This document shows positions 1 to 14,185 of a stretch of DNA of 64,000 nt, piece by piece. Origin of the DNA: Brugia malayi (Eukaryota > Nematoda > Chromadorea > Rhabditida > Onchocercidae). Every line of letters starts with the position of its first letter. Position 1 is the first letter of the stretch. The stretch lies in assembly GCF_000002995.4 (NCBI RefSeq), contig NW_025062477.1, positions 6,544,649-6,608,648 on the forward strand. The letters run 5' to 3'. The translations under genes and the position numbers were made by a program. The notes under the pieces are model-generated. The model saw only the letters and a list, made by a program, of their open reading frames with translations. It did no database searches and was not told the origin of the DNA.

Positions 1-1184
1 GCACAAACAAGTCTGTATGTCCTTTCGCAGTGATTGTAGAAAGTAAATATTTTAAAATTAGCAGCAGCAGCCAACATTTTGTTTTCTCTTTTTATTCACT
101 GTGTCTATGTTTTTTATCAGTTATGTGTACGCAGATTATCTAGAGACTTTGTGAAGCAAAGTTATTACCTTGACTTCACTTTTGATCATCGTTGTGCATA
201 TGGCAGAATTATTTGTTGAGAAGTGCATGTTGAAGATTTTTGAGCCTTTCATCCCGGATGGTTTAGATTCAGTAATTATTCTTCCCGTACTCACGGTATT
301 GATTTAGATAAAGTTACAGGTATCAACTTAAAAATTGCAGTGCCCGTATTAAGACTATCCGTATATACTTGCAAGACTATTCGTATATATATATCATGTT
401 GCCTTTTATAGTTTTACAGTAGTGGGCTAGTTATAATCAGCCTTTCGAAAAGAATCTCTGTTACAGTGAAATTTCTTATTGGCTTTAACATAGCTGGCTT
501 TAATTTTATTATCTAGATAGCTTGGGTATGTATCCTTTATTTTCCGACTTGTCTAGGGATTCTGGAAATATGTCTCAGTATGCATTAATTAATTATTAAT
601 GTACTGTTTAATTATACTGTCACAGTAAAGTTGAATTTTTGAGAAGCTGTATTTAATAGAAAACGTTGCCTTGGCCAGGATTAATGTTGGACTGCTAGTT
701 GCTGACCTAGTAACTGGCTTCTTAGAAAAATAAAGGTGTTGATTTAATTTATCAAATATTCTTTACGGCGAAAAGTAGACCATTGTCTCATCCATTTCAT
801 AAATCAAGGAAAGTTGCAAATGACTATGGTCCCAGGATGATGAAAATGTATGAAACTGAGAAAAGCTCCTAGGGATTAATGGCTAACACGAAGTATTGAA
901 CCGTTTTTAAGTAATTTACCGTATTTCTTTATAGTTTTATTCATCCTCATTGCAGTTTGTTACTTATCACATACACACACTCTGTCTGTCTCTCTTTCAT
1001 CTGTTCTCTCTCGTCTCTGTCTTTCGCCATGATCACGTGAGACCTTTGGGTGGGATAAAAGTTTGAAAGCTCATTTTGGAAATAAAATTTTGAGCACTTT
1101 CTGGAAAATAATACTGAATTTTTAGAAAAAAAAAAGAGAAATTTGGCAAAAAACAGCTGCATTTGCTCTGATCTCTGTTTCTAG
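1..1184 (+). other. hrp-2: Intron of the hnRNP R/Q gene entering from the left
   Basis: No coding exon is visible. The first hrp-2 exon in the window opens at 1185 in phase 0 with residues that in hnRNP R/Q lie at the RRM1-RRM2 junction, so RRM1 and the acidic N-terminus must be upstream of the window and this stretch is intron. A CT-rich tract at about 970-1025 and the acceptor ctgtttctag at 1175-1184 are the only signals seen. Confidence 0.7.
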
Positions 1185-3520
1185 TTTGATGGTTACGAAA
1201 TAATGCCCGGAAAAAATCTGAAAGTGAACGTGAGCGTTGCCAACACACGACTATTTATTGGGAATATTCCAAAATCGAAGTCAAAAGAGGAAATTCTTGC
1301 GGAATTTAAAGAACACACAGGTAAATTTTGGCCCAAAAAGTGGTACCAAATCTCGTTCGCACACGTTTTTAATAGGTGGCTTTTTTCGTGGGAAGGATTT
1401 TTTGGTTTTGGAGAAGCTGATGGTGTTGTGTCCGTTCCTTACCTATAGTATCTGTGCGATACAACCGGGTTCATTACTTTTCGATCATCCTGACCTTCTT
1501 GAAGACCGCTTTTGTACATCTTCGGGTAAGTTTCTCCTTTTTTCTTTCTTTTCGTACTGTTGCAGGTAAGCAGTTCTCCACTGTCTCATTTTTCGTAGGA
1601 AATTTTCCTCCATAATCTGATTTATTATTATCTTAACCAAGAAATTTTCAGAGGGCGTGACTGACTGCATAATTTATTCAAGTCCTGACGCAGGAGAAAG
1701 CCGCAAGAATCGTGGCTTCTGTTTTCTTGATTTCTGTGATCACAAAACCGCATCAGATGCTAAGCGCAAGATTCATGCTGGAAAGGTAGTATTTTTTGAA
1801 TTAAATTATTTCTGATAATTTCACCTGATTAGTGTTTTAGTATTAAGGATTGGTACTTTGAGATTTCAGTTATGCGTGATAAATTAGGACATTAAGCGTT
1901 TGTAAATATTGGTAAGCTTTTTTTAAAGCTACGTTTGTGACATTTTACTGTTCCTATAGTAGACATTTTCTTGCTTTTTAAGCTGCGACCGTGGAATTCG
2001 GATTTGGTGGTAGATTGGGCGGAACAGCAGGAGGAACCAGATGAAGAAACTATGGCAAAAGTGAAAGTATTATATGTACGGAATTTGAAAGAGGCTGTGA
2101 CTGAAGAACAACTTAAAGAAATGTTTTCGGCTTACGGTGAAGTTGATCGAGCAAAGAAAATTCGCGACTATGCCTTCATTCATTTTATGGAAAGGGAACC
2201 TGCTATCAAGGTATTTTTCAGTTCTTAGCTATTGATTTGTGGGTTGTTAGTTTTTTTTTTTAAATTGATTTATTTAGGCTTGGTTTATTTTGAACTATGT
2301 TTAGGCGATGGAAGCACTTAATGGTACAGAATTGGAAGGAATTGCAATCGATATTTCTCTTGCGAAACCTCAGAGCGATAAGAAAAAAATGATGCGTGGA
2401 CGCGGACGAGGTTTCGGTGGTCTACGTGGTGCATTTGGTGATTTTAGTTTTGGTCGTGGCATGAGAGGTGGACGAGGCACACCAGGTTTCGGACGTGGCA
2501 GTTTTGGTGGACCAACTGATTTTGGTTACAGTGGTTATGATCCCTATGGTAATGTTTAGGCGATCTTAGTTTTTGTTATATGATTCTCGTTCATATTTAA
2601 AGATAATCATTTTATGAACTTTGTATGATTGTAAATTTTAGCAGTATGAAGTCAATGTTTCAGCTGGATATGAAGAATTGTATGGTTATGGAGCACCTCC
2701 AGGTACTTATGGATATGGCTATGATGCTTATGGTTATGGTCCTGACCCTTATGGTTACGGGTATGGTTCACCACCAATGGGGGGTCGAGGAGGTCGAGGC
2801 GGCATTCCAGTATGATTTTAAATGGAATTGTTTAGATATTTTAATTGATACCTTTTAAATGTATATACTGCATAATCTGAGGTCACATGAAAGTGTTTAT
2901 AAATAAACAATGTTTATGGAATGAGACAAACAATTTAAGATTATAGAAATTTGCTTCCTAATTAAGCTTATATGAAAAAAGTTTCCTTTATCGTTTGTTG
3001 ATTTAATCTTGAAACAAATGGAAACCATAAAATCACGAGGTATATGTTTTTGGCATTAGGTTGGAAACTTTTTGTATAGCTTATTCAACGTTAGAGTTGA
3101 AGTGAAGTTTGGGTAGACTGGAATAGGATGTTTGTCGAGGTTAACCAAAATTGTCATCATTCTTCTTAATTTTTAACTTCTTTTGCTTTCTTGTTTGAAA
3201 GTATGGTCCACTTGGATTAGAAATGATTAAATGGAATGCCAAAACTGTGGTATAGCTGAATGAGTGACTGTCATAATGAAAGGTGTGAAATCAAATGTGT
3301 GTGTCAAAAGTGTTAATTCTCTATTATTTATTTTCAGGGAGGTGGATTTCAGCCGCGTGGTTCCGCAGGTCGAGGTCGTGGTACGGGAGGTCGAAGTGGT
3401 CGTGGGGCAACGACATCTCGAGGTGCGAAACGACCAGGTGATGCTGCCGGTGGTCCAGCATCAAAACGAGAGTTTGGCAGTGATGATTTCTCAGCTGATG
3501 TTAATATGAATTCATTTTAA
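1185..3520 (+). CDS. hrp-2: hnRNP R/Q (SYNCRIP-like) RNA-binding protein, 5'-partial
   Basis: Nuclear RNA-binding protein of the hnRNP R/Q family (C. elegans HRP-2/HRPR-1), a regulator of alternative splicing. Exons: 1185-1320, 1652-1785, 1983-2210, 2305-2548, 2664-2809, 3338-3520; together 356 residues in one frame. RRM2 begins NTRLFIGNIPKSKSKEE and carries the RNP1 NRGFCFLDF. The linker WNSDLVVDWAEQ matches the family's VWGNxxTVEWADP stretch. RRM3 has VLYVRNLKEAVTEEQLK and KIRDYAFIHFMERE, followed by an RG-rich and a GYGYD/DPYGYGYG-rich segment, then a second RGG box and a KR-rich tail ending MNSF. The ATG at 1203 is not the true start: the frame stays open to the splice acceptor at 1184, giving FDGYEIMPGKN, the equivalent of SYEIRPGKH between RRM1 and RRM2. 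RRM1 lies outside the window. The family assignment is very secure; the paralogue-level name is inferred from it being nematode. Confidence 0.93.
2664..2907 (+). other. hrp-2: Possible composite terminal exon (intron retention) of hrp-2
   Basis: If the donor after ATTCCA at 2809 is not used, the frame adds Val and stops at TGA 2813-2815. A perfect AATAAA follows at 2902-2907, about 90 bases later. This would give a shorter isoform that lacks the second RGG box and the basic tail encoded at 3338-3520. It is an inference from stop and poly(A) signal placement. Confidence 0.4.
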
Positions 3521-5733
3521 GTTGTGAATTTCTTATAGCTCATTCACATTATCATGATTCTCATTTTGTCTTTTCTGCCGCATTTTATAATGCCCACAAC
3601 CGGGGCTTTTCGATTATTTATTTTTGACCAGTTTTGTTATTTTGATGGTTAGTACCTCAAAGCATAATTTTTTGCACAGAGTTTTGATTACAAGTTAACT
3701 CCAGGCACGGTTTTATATTCCGATTGGATTTTGTATCCTTTTATAACGTCATTATATATATTTTTTTTTCTCTCATTAGAATTTGGATAGTATTTTACTG
3801 ACCGTATTCATGTTTGGGAAACCAAGAGCTCCATTGTAGTGAGAGAAAACTTTCAGGTTTCAAGTTTTTGACTTTATTTGATCTTACGGGATTATTTCAG
3901 CTTTTGATCCAGTGACTTTATTTTGACCGTGGTTAAATTAGTTTATTTTGCTGATTATCTCAGAGTTTGTTGATTTAATAGGAAGAAGGAGACTTAGTCG
4001 GTACATGTTTTTGGAGAGTACTAACTTAAACTGCATATGAAACTCTGAGTCAGTACATAGCGGCGGCTGTATTTTGGATTCATTTTTTCAACATTTCAAC
4101 TAGTTAATCAAATTTAGCATTTGGGCTTTGCAGAACTATTTTAAGAGATCTGAGCAGTGGATTCTGCTTTGAAAATGAAATATTGTTTATCTGCAGTTAA
4201 GCAGTCAAGTAAAACATTGTGAGTAACTGTGATAAGATGCGTGGGGATTGTTAATAATGCGCTTGGTAAATTGACAGTAGAACTGTTATTGTTAAATGCT
4301 GAGTGAAATTTACTTGTTCGCTTTCATAGAACAAATTACGCAGTATTTCAGAAACATCATTGATCCGATCTGAACTCATTGTCAGTTGGTGTTAATGATT
4401 GTTGGACAGTACTACGCTTTTTATCGACAAGCAAGTTGTTAATGAACTTTAGGGTAATGGAAGTGTTCTCAGTAGTTTATCATTGGAAATGCAAATTTCA
4501 TGACTTTTTAGAGAACTAAATATGTTTTCACTCTATTGAACAACTCAATTATTTAGTGGTGAGTCATGTTTGTATTTTCAATTTCGATAATTGTCCAAGT
4601 TATTCCAGGAATTATTCCTGAGTAACTTGGCAAGTTGTTTAATTGTTACTAAAGTTAATGAAACTTTTGTTATGCTGATGTAGAAAGGAAATTTTCATTT
4701 ATTGCATGTGTCGTGATGTCTCGAACATGTGACCCTTGTTACTCTGAAGATAGTGATCGTCTGATCAACTGGACTGTCTTTTTGTGAGTGTGAGATGTAT
4801 ATGACGTGGATTACCATATAATGAGTGGAAACGCGGTTGCTAAAAGTGTTTGTTGGAGATAATCTGTATTCTTTTACTGCTTTGTTGATGGGAGGAATGT
4901 AAGATATTTGCCTGGTTTTGCGGTCGGATCACAACTGATATAATCGTCCTCCATAAAACAATACATCGTTGGTTGAGAGCGGTTCATTTGGCTTTGATTC
5001 ATCTAATTCATGCCAGCTGTTAACTAATAACGAATCCCGAAAACTGCAATGATTAACCTTGCATAATTTATTAGCTGGAAATTTCACGGCTGGAGCGAGT
5101 GCTTTCTCAAAACAATGGTACTGGTGTTTTCATGTCATGTCCCGATGGAGGAATCACTAATACTGGCTAAACCAAATTTTGCCATCTTGTCAGGCTTGGC
5201 ATCTCATCAGGTAGCGGTATTACCTGTACAGTACTATATCTCCTAATTCACATGACTAGGAATCCCCAAATGCATCATCACATCGCACAAGCGCAGTTTA
5301 CACAGCATTTGTACTAACACTGCATTATATAGCAACTCCATATACCGAAATAAATATTTAGGGTTTGAAATTCTAACATCTTGATTGCAGCTGAATGAAT
5401 TTACCACACTGATTAACAGATTATTCTCCCACAAATTCATAAGATCCAGTCACCTTTAACAATGGAATTGAAAAGTTTCAAAATACCACAAAACACTGCA
5501 CATTTCTACAATACTATTCTTTGTGAAAATTAAAAAGACGCATATTAGTTTTTACTGTAACATTCCGTGAGATAAAATCAAAATACCTTGAAATATAACA
5601 ACTGTCTTCCCTAAACATTACAGCTCACTAAGTATACATGAATTAATCTATGGAGGCAGAAAAAAGAATTCATTAGTTCATAATAATGTAAACAACGAAA
5701 CACTCCATAACCTATTGTTTAAAAAAAAAAAAG
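3521..5733. other. Convergent intergenic region hrp-2 / atp-1
   Basis: Holds the 3' UTRs of the two tail-to-tail genes. I see no ORF with coding character; the 65-codon minus-strand frame at 5243-5440 has no splice context or recognisable motif. A run of 12 A at 5720-5731 lies directly downstream of the atp-1 stop codon. Confidence 0.6.
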
Positions 5734-8971
<3,238 letters not shown>

Positions 8972-8990
8972 CTTCCCGGGTAGTACTCGT

Positions 8991-8993
8991 CTG
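8991..8993 (-). promoter_or_regulatory. atp-1: Likely SL1 trans-splice acceptor of atp-1
   Basis: On the minus strand the sequence reads agttttcag followed 19 bases later by the ATG at 8971. A strong acceptor this close to a start, with no upstream coding frame, is typical of nematode spliced-leader addition. A 5' UTR intron is the alternative. Confidence 0.5.
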
Positions 8994-10317
8994 AAAACTA
9001 ATCCAAATATACATGAGTGATTAAGTAATGCTATTCCGACAATAACACATTTTAAAGCAAAACAAGCAAAGGGAAATTCAGAAAAAAACTATATTGATAG
9101 TTTCAGCACGATAATACAAATGCTCTAATCCTACGTACTAATGTCCTCAAATCATCTCAAATGTTACGTTCGTGCCATACCAGCGTCACGTGACACATAT
9201 CAGACAGTTCAACGTCAGTACGTCAAGAAACACCCACAACGGTGTACGCCACTCAGCCTATGCCGCCACCTCTGCACAACTAGTACCACCCACCCATACT
9301 CATACGCAACTAAAGAGTTGCTGGTCGAATTATATATTCTTCGAGCGAATTTAATATTATTCAACCACAGCGACCACTATGAAATGGGTGTGTTTCTTGG
9401 GTAATTGATTTAATTACAAAAGTTGTAAGTGTGGTGTGTAATAAATGAGATTATTATATCGAAGAGGGTAAACAGTCATGCATAAATCATTTATTAATTT
9501 GACATTACATTATGTCTCCAGCACTATGATCAACTGAATTCATTAAATTCGCTTAATCTGCCTTTAATGGAACTAAGAAATTAATTGAATAAATGCACCA
9601 CTTCATATAATGTCCCTCCTCAACAAGCAACATTTATACAAAAGGAGAAATGATGTGAACTTGATATGTTTGGATGAAGAAACTGTTCAAGAAACCGGTT
9701 CTCGATTTTCATTCTCTCGCTTGACAGGTGTATACCGGTCTTTTCATTTCTGGTACATCAGTCAGTCATCTTCGGATCCCGAAAACATTTCCTGTCACGA
9801 GATTACAATTATACAAAGGATAGGAACAAAGAGTGTTTGTCATGAAAGAGAACTGAGATTCAATTGAAAATACGAAAGAGCGTATGTTTGTGAGAGACTT
9901 TTAAAGTTATTAAAAGAATTTGAAGTCAGACAAAAAAGATAGGAGGGACATATGTTTTGTCTACTTTTTTAAGAATGGAAAGAAATGAGAGGAAGTAAGA
10001 GTTATTGCTAAAAGAAGTTTGAAAAAGGGTTGGGATGCGGATTGCTAATAGTATTCAGGTCTGTGCGTTATTGTTATCCCTAATTTATTGTCTCAGTGCT
10101 AAAATAATTTATAATAAATAATAAGGATGTGGTTTATTGAGGTCTAATTGCTGATACAATGCTTTAATCTTTCCATTTCGTTAGCCTCATTATTCGTTAA
10201 CTTTTCATAGATACTTTTTTTTTTTAGACAAGATAGTTTATGAATGAACGTCGCGTGTTGTAGTACTGTTTGTATTTATGATGCGGTGTAGAACTTTAAT
10301 AAAAGTAAATTAATTTG
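8994..10317. other. Divergent intergenic region atp-1 / rab-8
   Basis: Head-to-head promoter region of about 1.3 kb. It includes the GC-richer stretch 9140-9310 nearest atp-1 and AT-rich sequence with purine-rich tracts nearer rab-8. The 85-codon plus-strand frame at 9610-9867 has no homologue I recognise and no start or splice context. Confidence 0.6.
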
Positions 10318-10320
10318 CAG
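10318..10320 (+). promoter_or_regulatory. rab-8: Likely SL1 trans-splice acceptor of rab-8
   Basis: The sequence taatttgcag ends at 10320 and the rab-8 ATG follows 27 bases later at 10348, with no in-frame upstream coding sequence. This is consistent with a short spliced-leader-capped 5' UTR. Confidence 0.45.
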
Positions 10321-10347
10321 ATAAATCGGGAGAACTGGCTGATAAAG

Positions 10348-11915
10348 ATGGCCAAATCTTACGACTATCTCTTCAAGGTTCGTTACTTGATTAATTCGAG
10401 ATGATCCAGAGATCAGTTAGCTAAAGTGTAGCGATAAGGTAATGTTGGAATTTAGTCCTTTCAAAGAACTGTTACGATAATTCGCTTCCAATATGCTAAT
10501 GAAAGCATTAACCTAAAGTCGGAACTGAGAGATGAAGAGCTGGAAATTATCATTCACGTTATATCTGTTTTCAGACTTGACTCGTAGATAAAAGCATTAA
10601 AAGAGAACTGAATTTCAAAATATTTAGAATGAGTTGAGTATACATTGAACTCACTTATATGTTTTCTTTTAAGCTGCTTCTTATTGGAGATTCTGGTGTT
10701 GGAAAGACATGTGTGCTGTTCCGATTTTCAGACGATTCGTTCAATAATTCATTTATCTCCACGATCGGTAAATGTTTTCCTATGCTATTTTATAAATTCA
10801 TATTAATATGACTCTGTTATATTGATTTATGAGAAGAATAAATATTTAAGGTATTGATTTCAAGATACGAACGATAGAATTGGATGGAAAAAAAATCAAA
10901 CTACAGATATGGTATGTTTTACGTACATTTCCTTGTATAATGTTTGACTCACCTTTAAAAATTCTTATCAAGATCATTCATTCATACACCTAAAGTTATC
11001 TTTGTATGAACTTCTCAATTCAAGATCTGTCTGTTAGTCTACCTATGGTAACTGAAAAATAATCTCTGCTATTTCCACTCTAATTGATGTACCACTAGAA
11101 TATTTTTCAGGGATACAGCTGGCCAGGAACGTTTTAGAACAATTACGACTGCTTACTATCGAGGAGCTATGGTATGGTTGCACTGATCTTTCCCAAAATT
11201 TATTTACAGGAAATTGCTACCCTTACGGTTATTTACATGAAAACCCATTGTGGCTCGTTAAATATTTAAAAAAAAAAAAAAATAGTTTGAAGGGGATTAT
11301 GTTGGTGTACGATATAACGAATGAGAAATCATTCGATAATATAAAAAACTGGATTCGAAATATCGAGGAGCACGCATCATCGGATGTGGATCGAATGATT
11401 ATTGGTAATAAATGCGACATTGAAGAAAGGAGACAGGTATCACGAGAACGTGGTGAACAGGTTAGTCAAATCTCGTGTTGCTTTACTACTGATTGGTTCC
11501 AGTCATTTTGCTGAGCGTTTCAGACTAAAGGAAGAAGCACACGAGGATATCTGCGTTCATGTTCACCTTGAGCCAGTTAAAACAGTGCTGGGCAAGAAAT
11601 AGTAAATATCGCAAATATTCCTTCTAGGCGAGTTATATTCTTGTGCGAAAAGGAAGTTAACTCATTATTAAAACATTAAAGATTATGTTTGTATTGCAGC
11701 TGGCCATAGAATACGGTACCAAATTCATGGAAACATCGGCTAAAGCCAATATCAATGTTGAAGAAGCCTTCTTCACGTTGGCCCGTGACATAAAATTGAA
11801 GACAGAACGTGCATCACAAGAGCACACTACTCAAAATACTGGTCGAATAACGGTCCACCAAACGCCAAGAAAAAGTTCTTCACTCTTTTCGGGTTGGAGA
11901 TGCTCACTTTTCTAG
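10348..11915 (+). CDS. rab-8: Rab8-type small GTPase
   Basis: Membrane-anchored Rab GTPase of the Rab8/Rab10 branch, directing polarized post-Golgi, ciliary and recycling traffic. Exons: 10348-10377, 10674-10767, 10851-10911, 11111-11171, 11293-11460, 11700-11915; 209 residues. It starts [20 protein letters not shown] with P-loop GDSGVGKT (about 15-22). Then come switch [13 protein letters not shown], switch [21 protein letters not shown], the guanine-base motifs NKCD and ETSAK, and the C-terminal CaaX-type CSLF, with a Phe end that favours geranylgeranylation. The N-terminus and [20 protein letters not shown] match Rab8 better than Rab10. The acceptor of exon 5 is poor: a run of 14 A ending at 11282 followed by tagtttgaag. 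The hypervariable region is Ser/Thr-rich, as in RAB-8. Secure call. Confidence 0.96.
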
Positions 11916-12710
11916 TAGCAATTTACTTTTTTTTTTTTTGTTATTATGGCCACACTGCTATGAGGTAATTAATCACTGTTTTACTTATAAATGCGGGTTT
12001 TATCCTTTGACGTAAAAATGCTTCTCAAGTGCATACTTTTGTGCATTCAAATTATTGTATATTTTCAAAAATTATGAACCTCATATTTACATTTGAATCC
12101 CGGATATTTTTAAATACTAGCAGGGTGTTCTAGTTACCCTTATTCTAGAATACCTGAATCGCATAATGCATCAAAAATACCTTTCCCTTTTCTTTTGATC
12201 TCTTGAACTTTTATTCACGTTGGGAGATTTCTGTCATTCCGTTTGTTACAAAAAGAGATGTCTCTCTTTTCGGTCTTCTTGATCACAATTTAAATTTGTT
12301 TCAAAATAACGCGGAAAAATGGAAATTATTCTAGAAGTAAAATCCGTTGACTGTGAACTCTACCTAGAATTGTTCCACAAGTTAGACTTTTAAAGATAGG
12401 CAGTCAAGTTCCGCTACAACCAATGATGCCGGTGAGGAAATAGAACTTGGTAGTAAAGCAGGCTATACATCTAGCACTGAAGTCAAATTTATCGTTAAGT
12501 GAGCCAATATGGTGATGATCTAAACATTGATAGGATAAAAAATAAATTTTGTACAAACATTTCATTGTGACCATTGCATTTCATTGTGTCATATAATTAA
12601 TCAGACATAAGCTGTACCCGATGTATAAATATTACTTTTATATTTACGTTTATGTTTCTAAATCCAACCAATTTGATATTATTCTTTTCTCCAAAACTTT
12701 TATGGGTTAG

Positions 12711-12891
12711 ACAGTATAAATCTACCATATGGAATTCTCAACAGTTACCTGATGAGTATTTACTACAGTTCGGATATAGAGGAACTCAGATACTTAGAGA
12801 TAGAACGAATAATACATCACCGGAGCAGTATAATCAAATGTCTTTAGTAACAACACGAGTGCAATGGCATATCATTAGAAGTATTTATCAG
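12711..12891 (+). other. Orphan exon-like open frame
   Basis: A 60-codon open stretch lies between an acceptor tgggttag (ending 12710) and a donor CAG|gtatat (12892). It begins QYKSTIWNSQQLP and ends IIRSIYQ, with mixed, non-repetitive composition including two Trp. No neighbouring exon, start or homologue was recognised. In AT-rich DNA of this length a chance frame is quite possible, so it is listed only as a candidate. Confidence 0.15.
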
Positions 12892-13304
12892 GTATATTAT
12901 CTATATATTGGTCGACATACTTCCAATTTTGCCTGTTGCTGTTTTCAGTTCACTATGCATACATACATATACATAAATATATAACACAAAAACAAAAAAA
13001 GCATTACATGAAATTTAGAAATATAAAGAAAACAATTAATAAATACAAAGACGATCACCCGTGGCATAACAGGAGGCATCTTATAATTATAAGATCATAT
13101 TTTTGTGGTTTCATCGTACAAGAAACCAGAAGGTAAAAGAATTTTGGTTTTTTTTTTCTACGAATGGGAGCCTTGAAAATATTTTCTCTCACTACCAGTT
13201 TAATAAAATGCAATACACTATGTCAATGCCATCCTTTGCAAAATGATTCGCCATGAGAAAATAAAGTATTAAGAAAAATAGAGTTCGTGGTAGTTCGCGG
13301 CTAA

Positions 13305-13371
13305 ATTCTATTTGATATAAAACTTTGATATAAAAATTCTATTTGATATAAAATTCTATTTGATATAAAAT
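13305..13371. repeat. Short tandem repeat, about 17-18 base unit
   Basis: Three near-identical copies of attctatttgatataaa plus a partial copy (ctttgatataaa) in succession. Non-coding, between rab-8 and unc-94. Confidence 0.8.
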
Positions 13372-14185
13372 CCAAGGAGTCGTTTTATAATTCTCGCCGA
13401 ATAATAAACGATAGTAAATTTCCCCATTTTAACTTTTTGCAAATTGAAGGAGAATAGTATTTTAATATGGACCAGCGAACCCAGTAAGTACCGCAATGAA
13501 TTTTACCGCAAAAAAGCAACTGGAACAGACATATATGATATGCGAATTTAAACAATTTAAAGAATCTAAAAAGCTCGTACAAATAAATTGCCACCGTCAT
13601 TTCAGCGAAACGCACAGTCACACAAAGTATGAGCACATTATAAAAAATTATATGCATCTTAAATTCCATCGAGAAGAGTTTCGTAACCAAAAATATGGAG
13701 TCAGTTTAAAAGGAGTAAAGTAATAGAGAACTTCTGAAGTTCTTGAACTCTTCCAATTTTTTGCACCTTAACCACTAAATTCAAGAATAAAACTTGGTGT
13801 GTTCGCATTCTCGTCCAAATTCGTCAAAATACAGCAAGAGAGATCAGCAGACGGACTATTAGAAGTGTCGGAAAATACAACTGACTTTGTACCCGGAAGT
13901 CAATGTTCATGCTTCATTCACTGGTCAGGCTCTTGACGGTTCAGAAATAAGAAAAAATACTAAGACAGTACAGCATCCTAAAGCTTTTTAAAGATATCAA
14001 TGCAAATAGATGGAAGCATTTATGTAGCCATTTACTCGATATCATTCGTCATTCCTGTGGTTCTTTACCTAGCCGTCGAAGTCGCACTGAAAACGAAAAG
14101 TAATTTTCCTTACAAAATTTGGCAGTTCTAGACCTCAAATATGGATGATGTACAAACTAGAGATTCTATAAAGCTAACAATGGAA

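Larger units (their letters stand above)
11916..14185. other. Convergent intergenic region rab-8 / unc-94
   Basis: AT-rich region of about 2.3 kb that holds the two 3' UTRs. It contains an exon-like orphan frame at 12711-12891, a 17-18 base tandem repeat at 13305-13371, and a 75-codon Lys-rich plus frame (13496-13723) facing a 101-codon minus frame. None has a recognisable homologue. Confidence 0.55.

Noticed and set aside
1203..1448. ATG at 1203 as the start of an hnRNP gene
   Set aside because: The frame is open and conserved upstream to the acceptor at 1184 (FDGYEI), and RRM1 would be missing; the real start lies outside the window.
2625..2858. Met-rich 77-codon frame
   Set aside because: Frame-shifted reading of the GYGYD-rich exon of hrp-2; the correct frame uses the tttcag acceptor at 2663.
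13385..13723. Minus 101-codon and plus 75-codon frames
   Set aside because: Mutually antisense, Lys/Phe-rich as expected from AT-rich sequence; no recognisable family.
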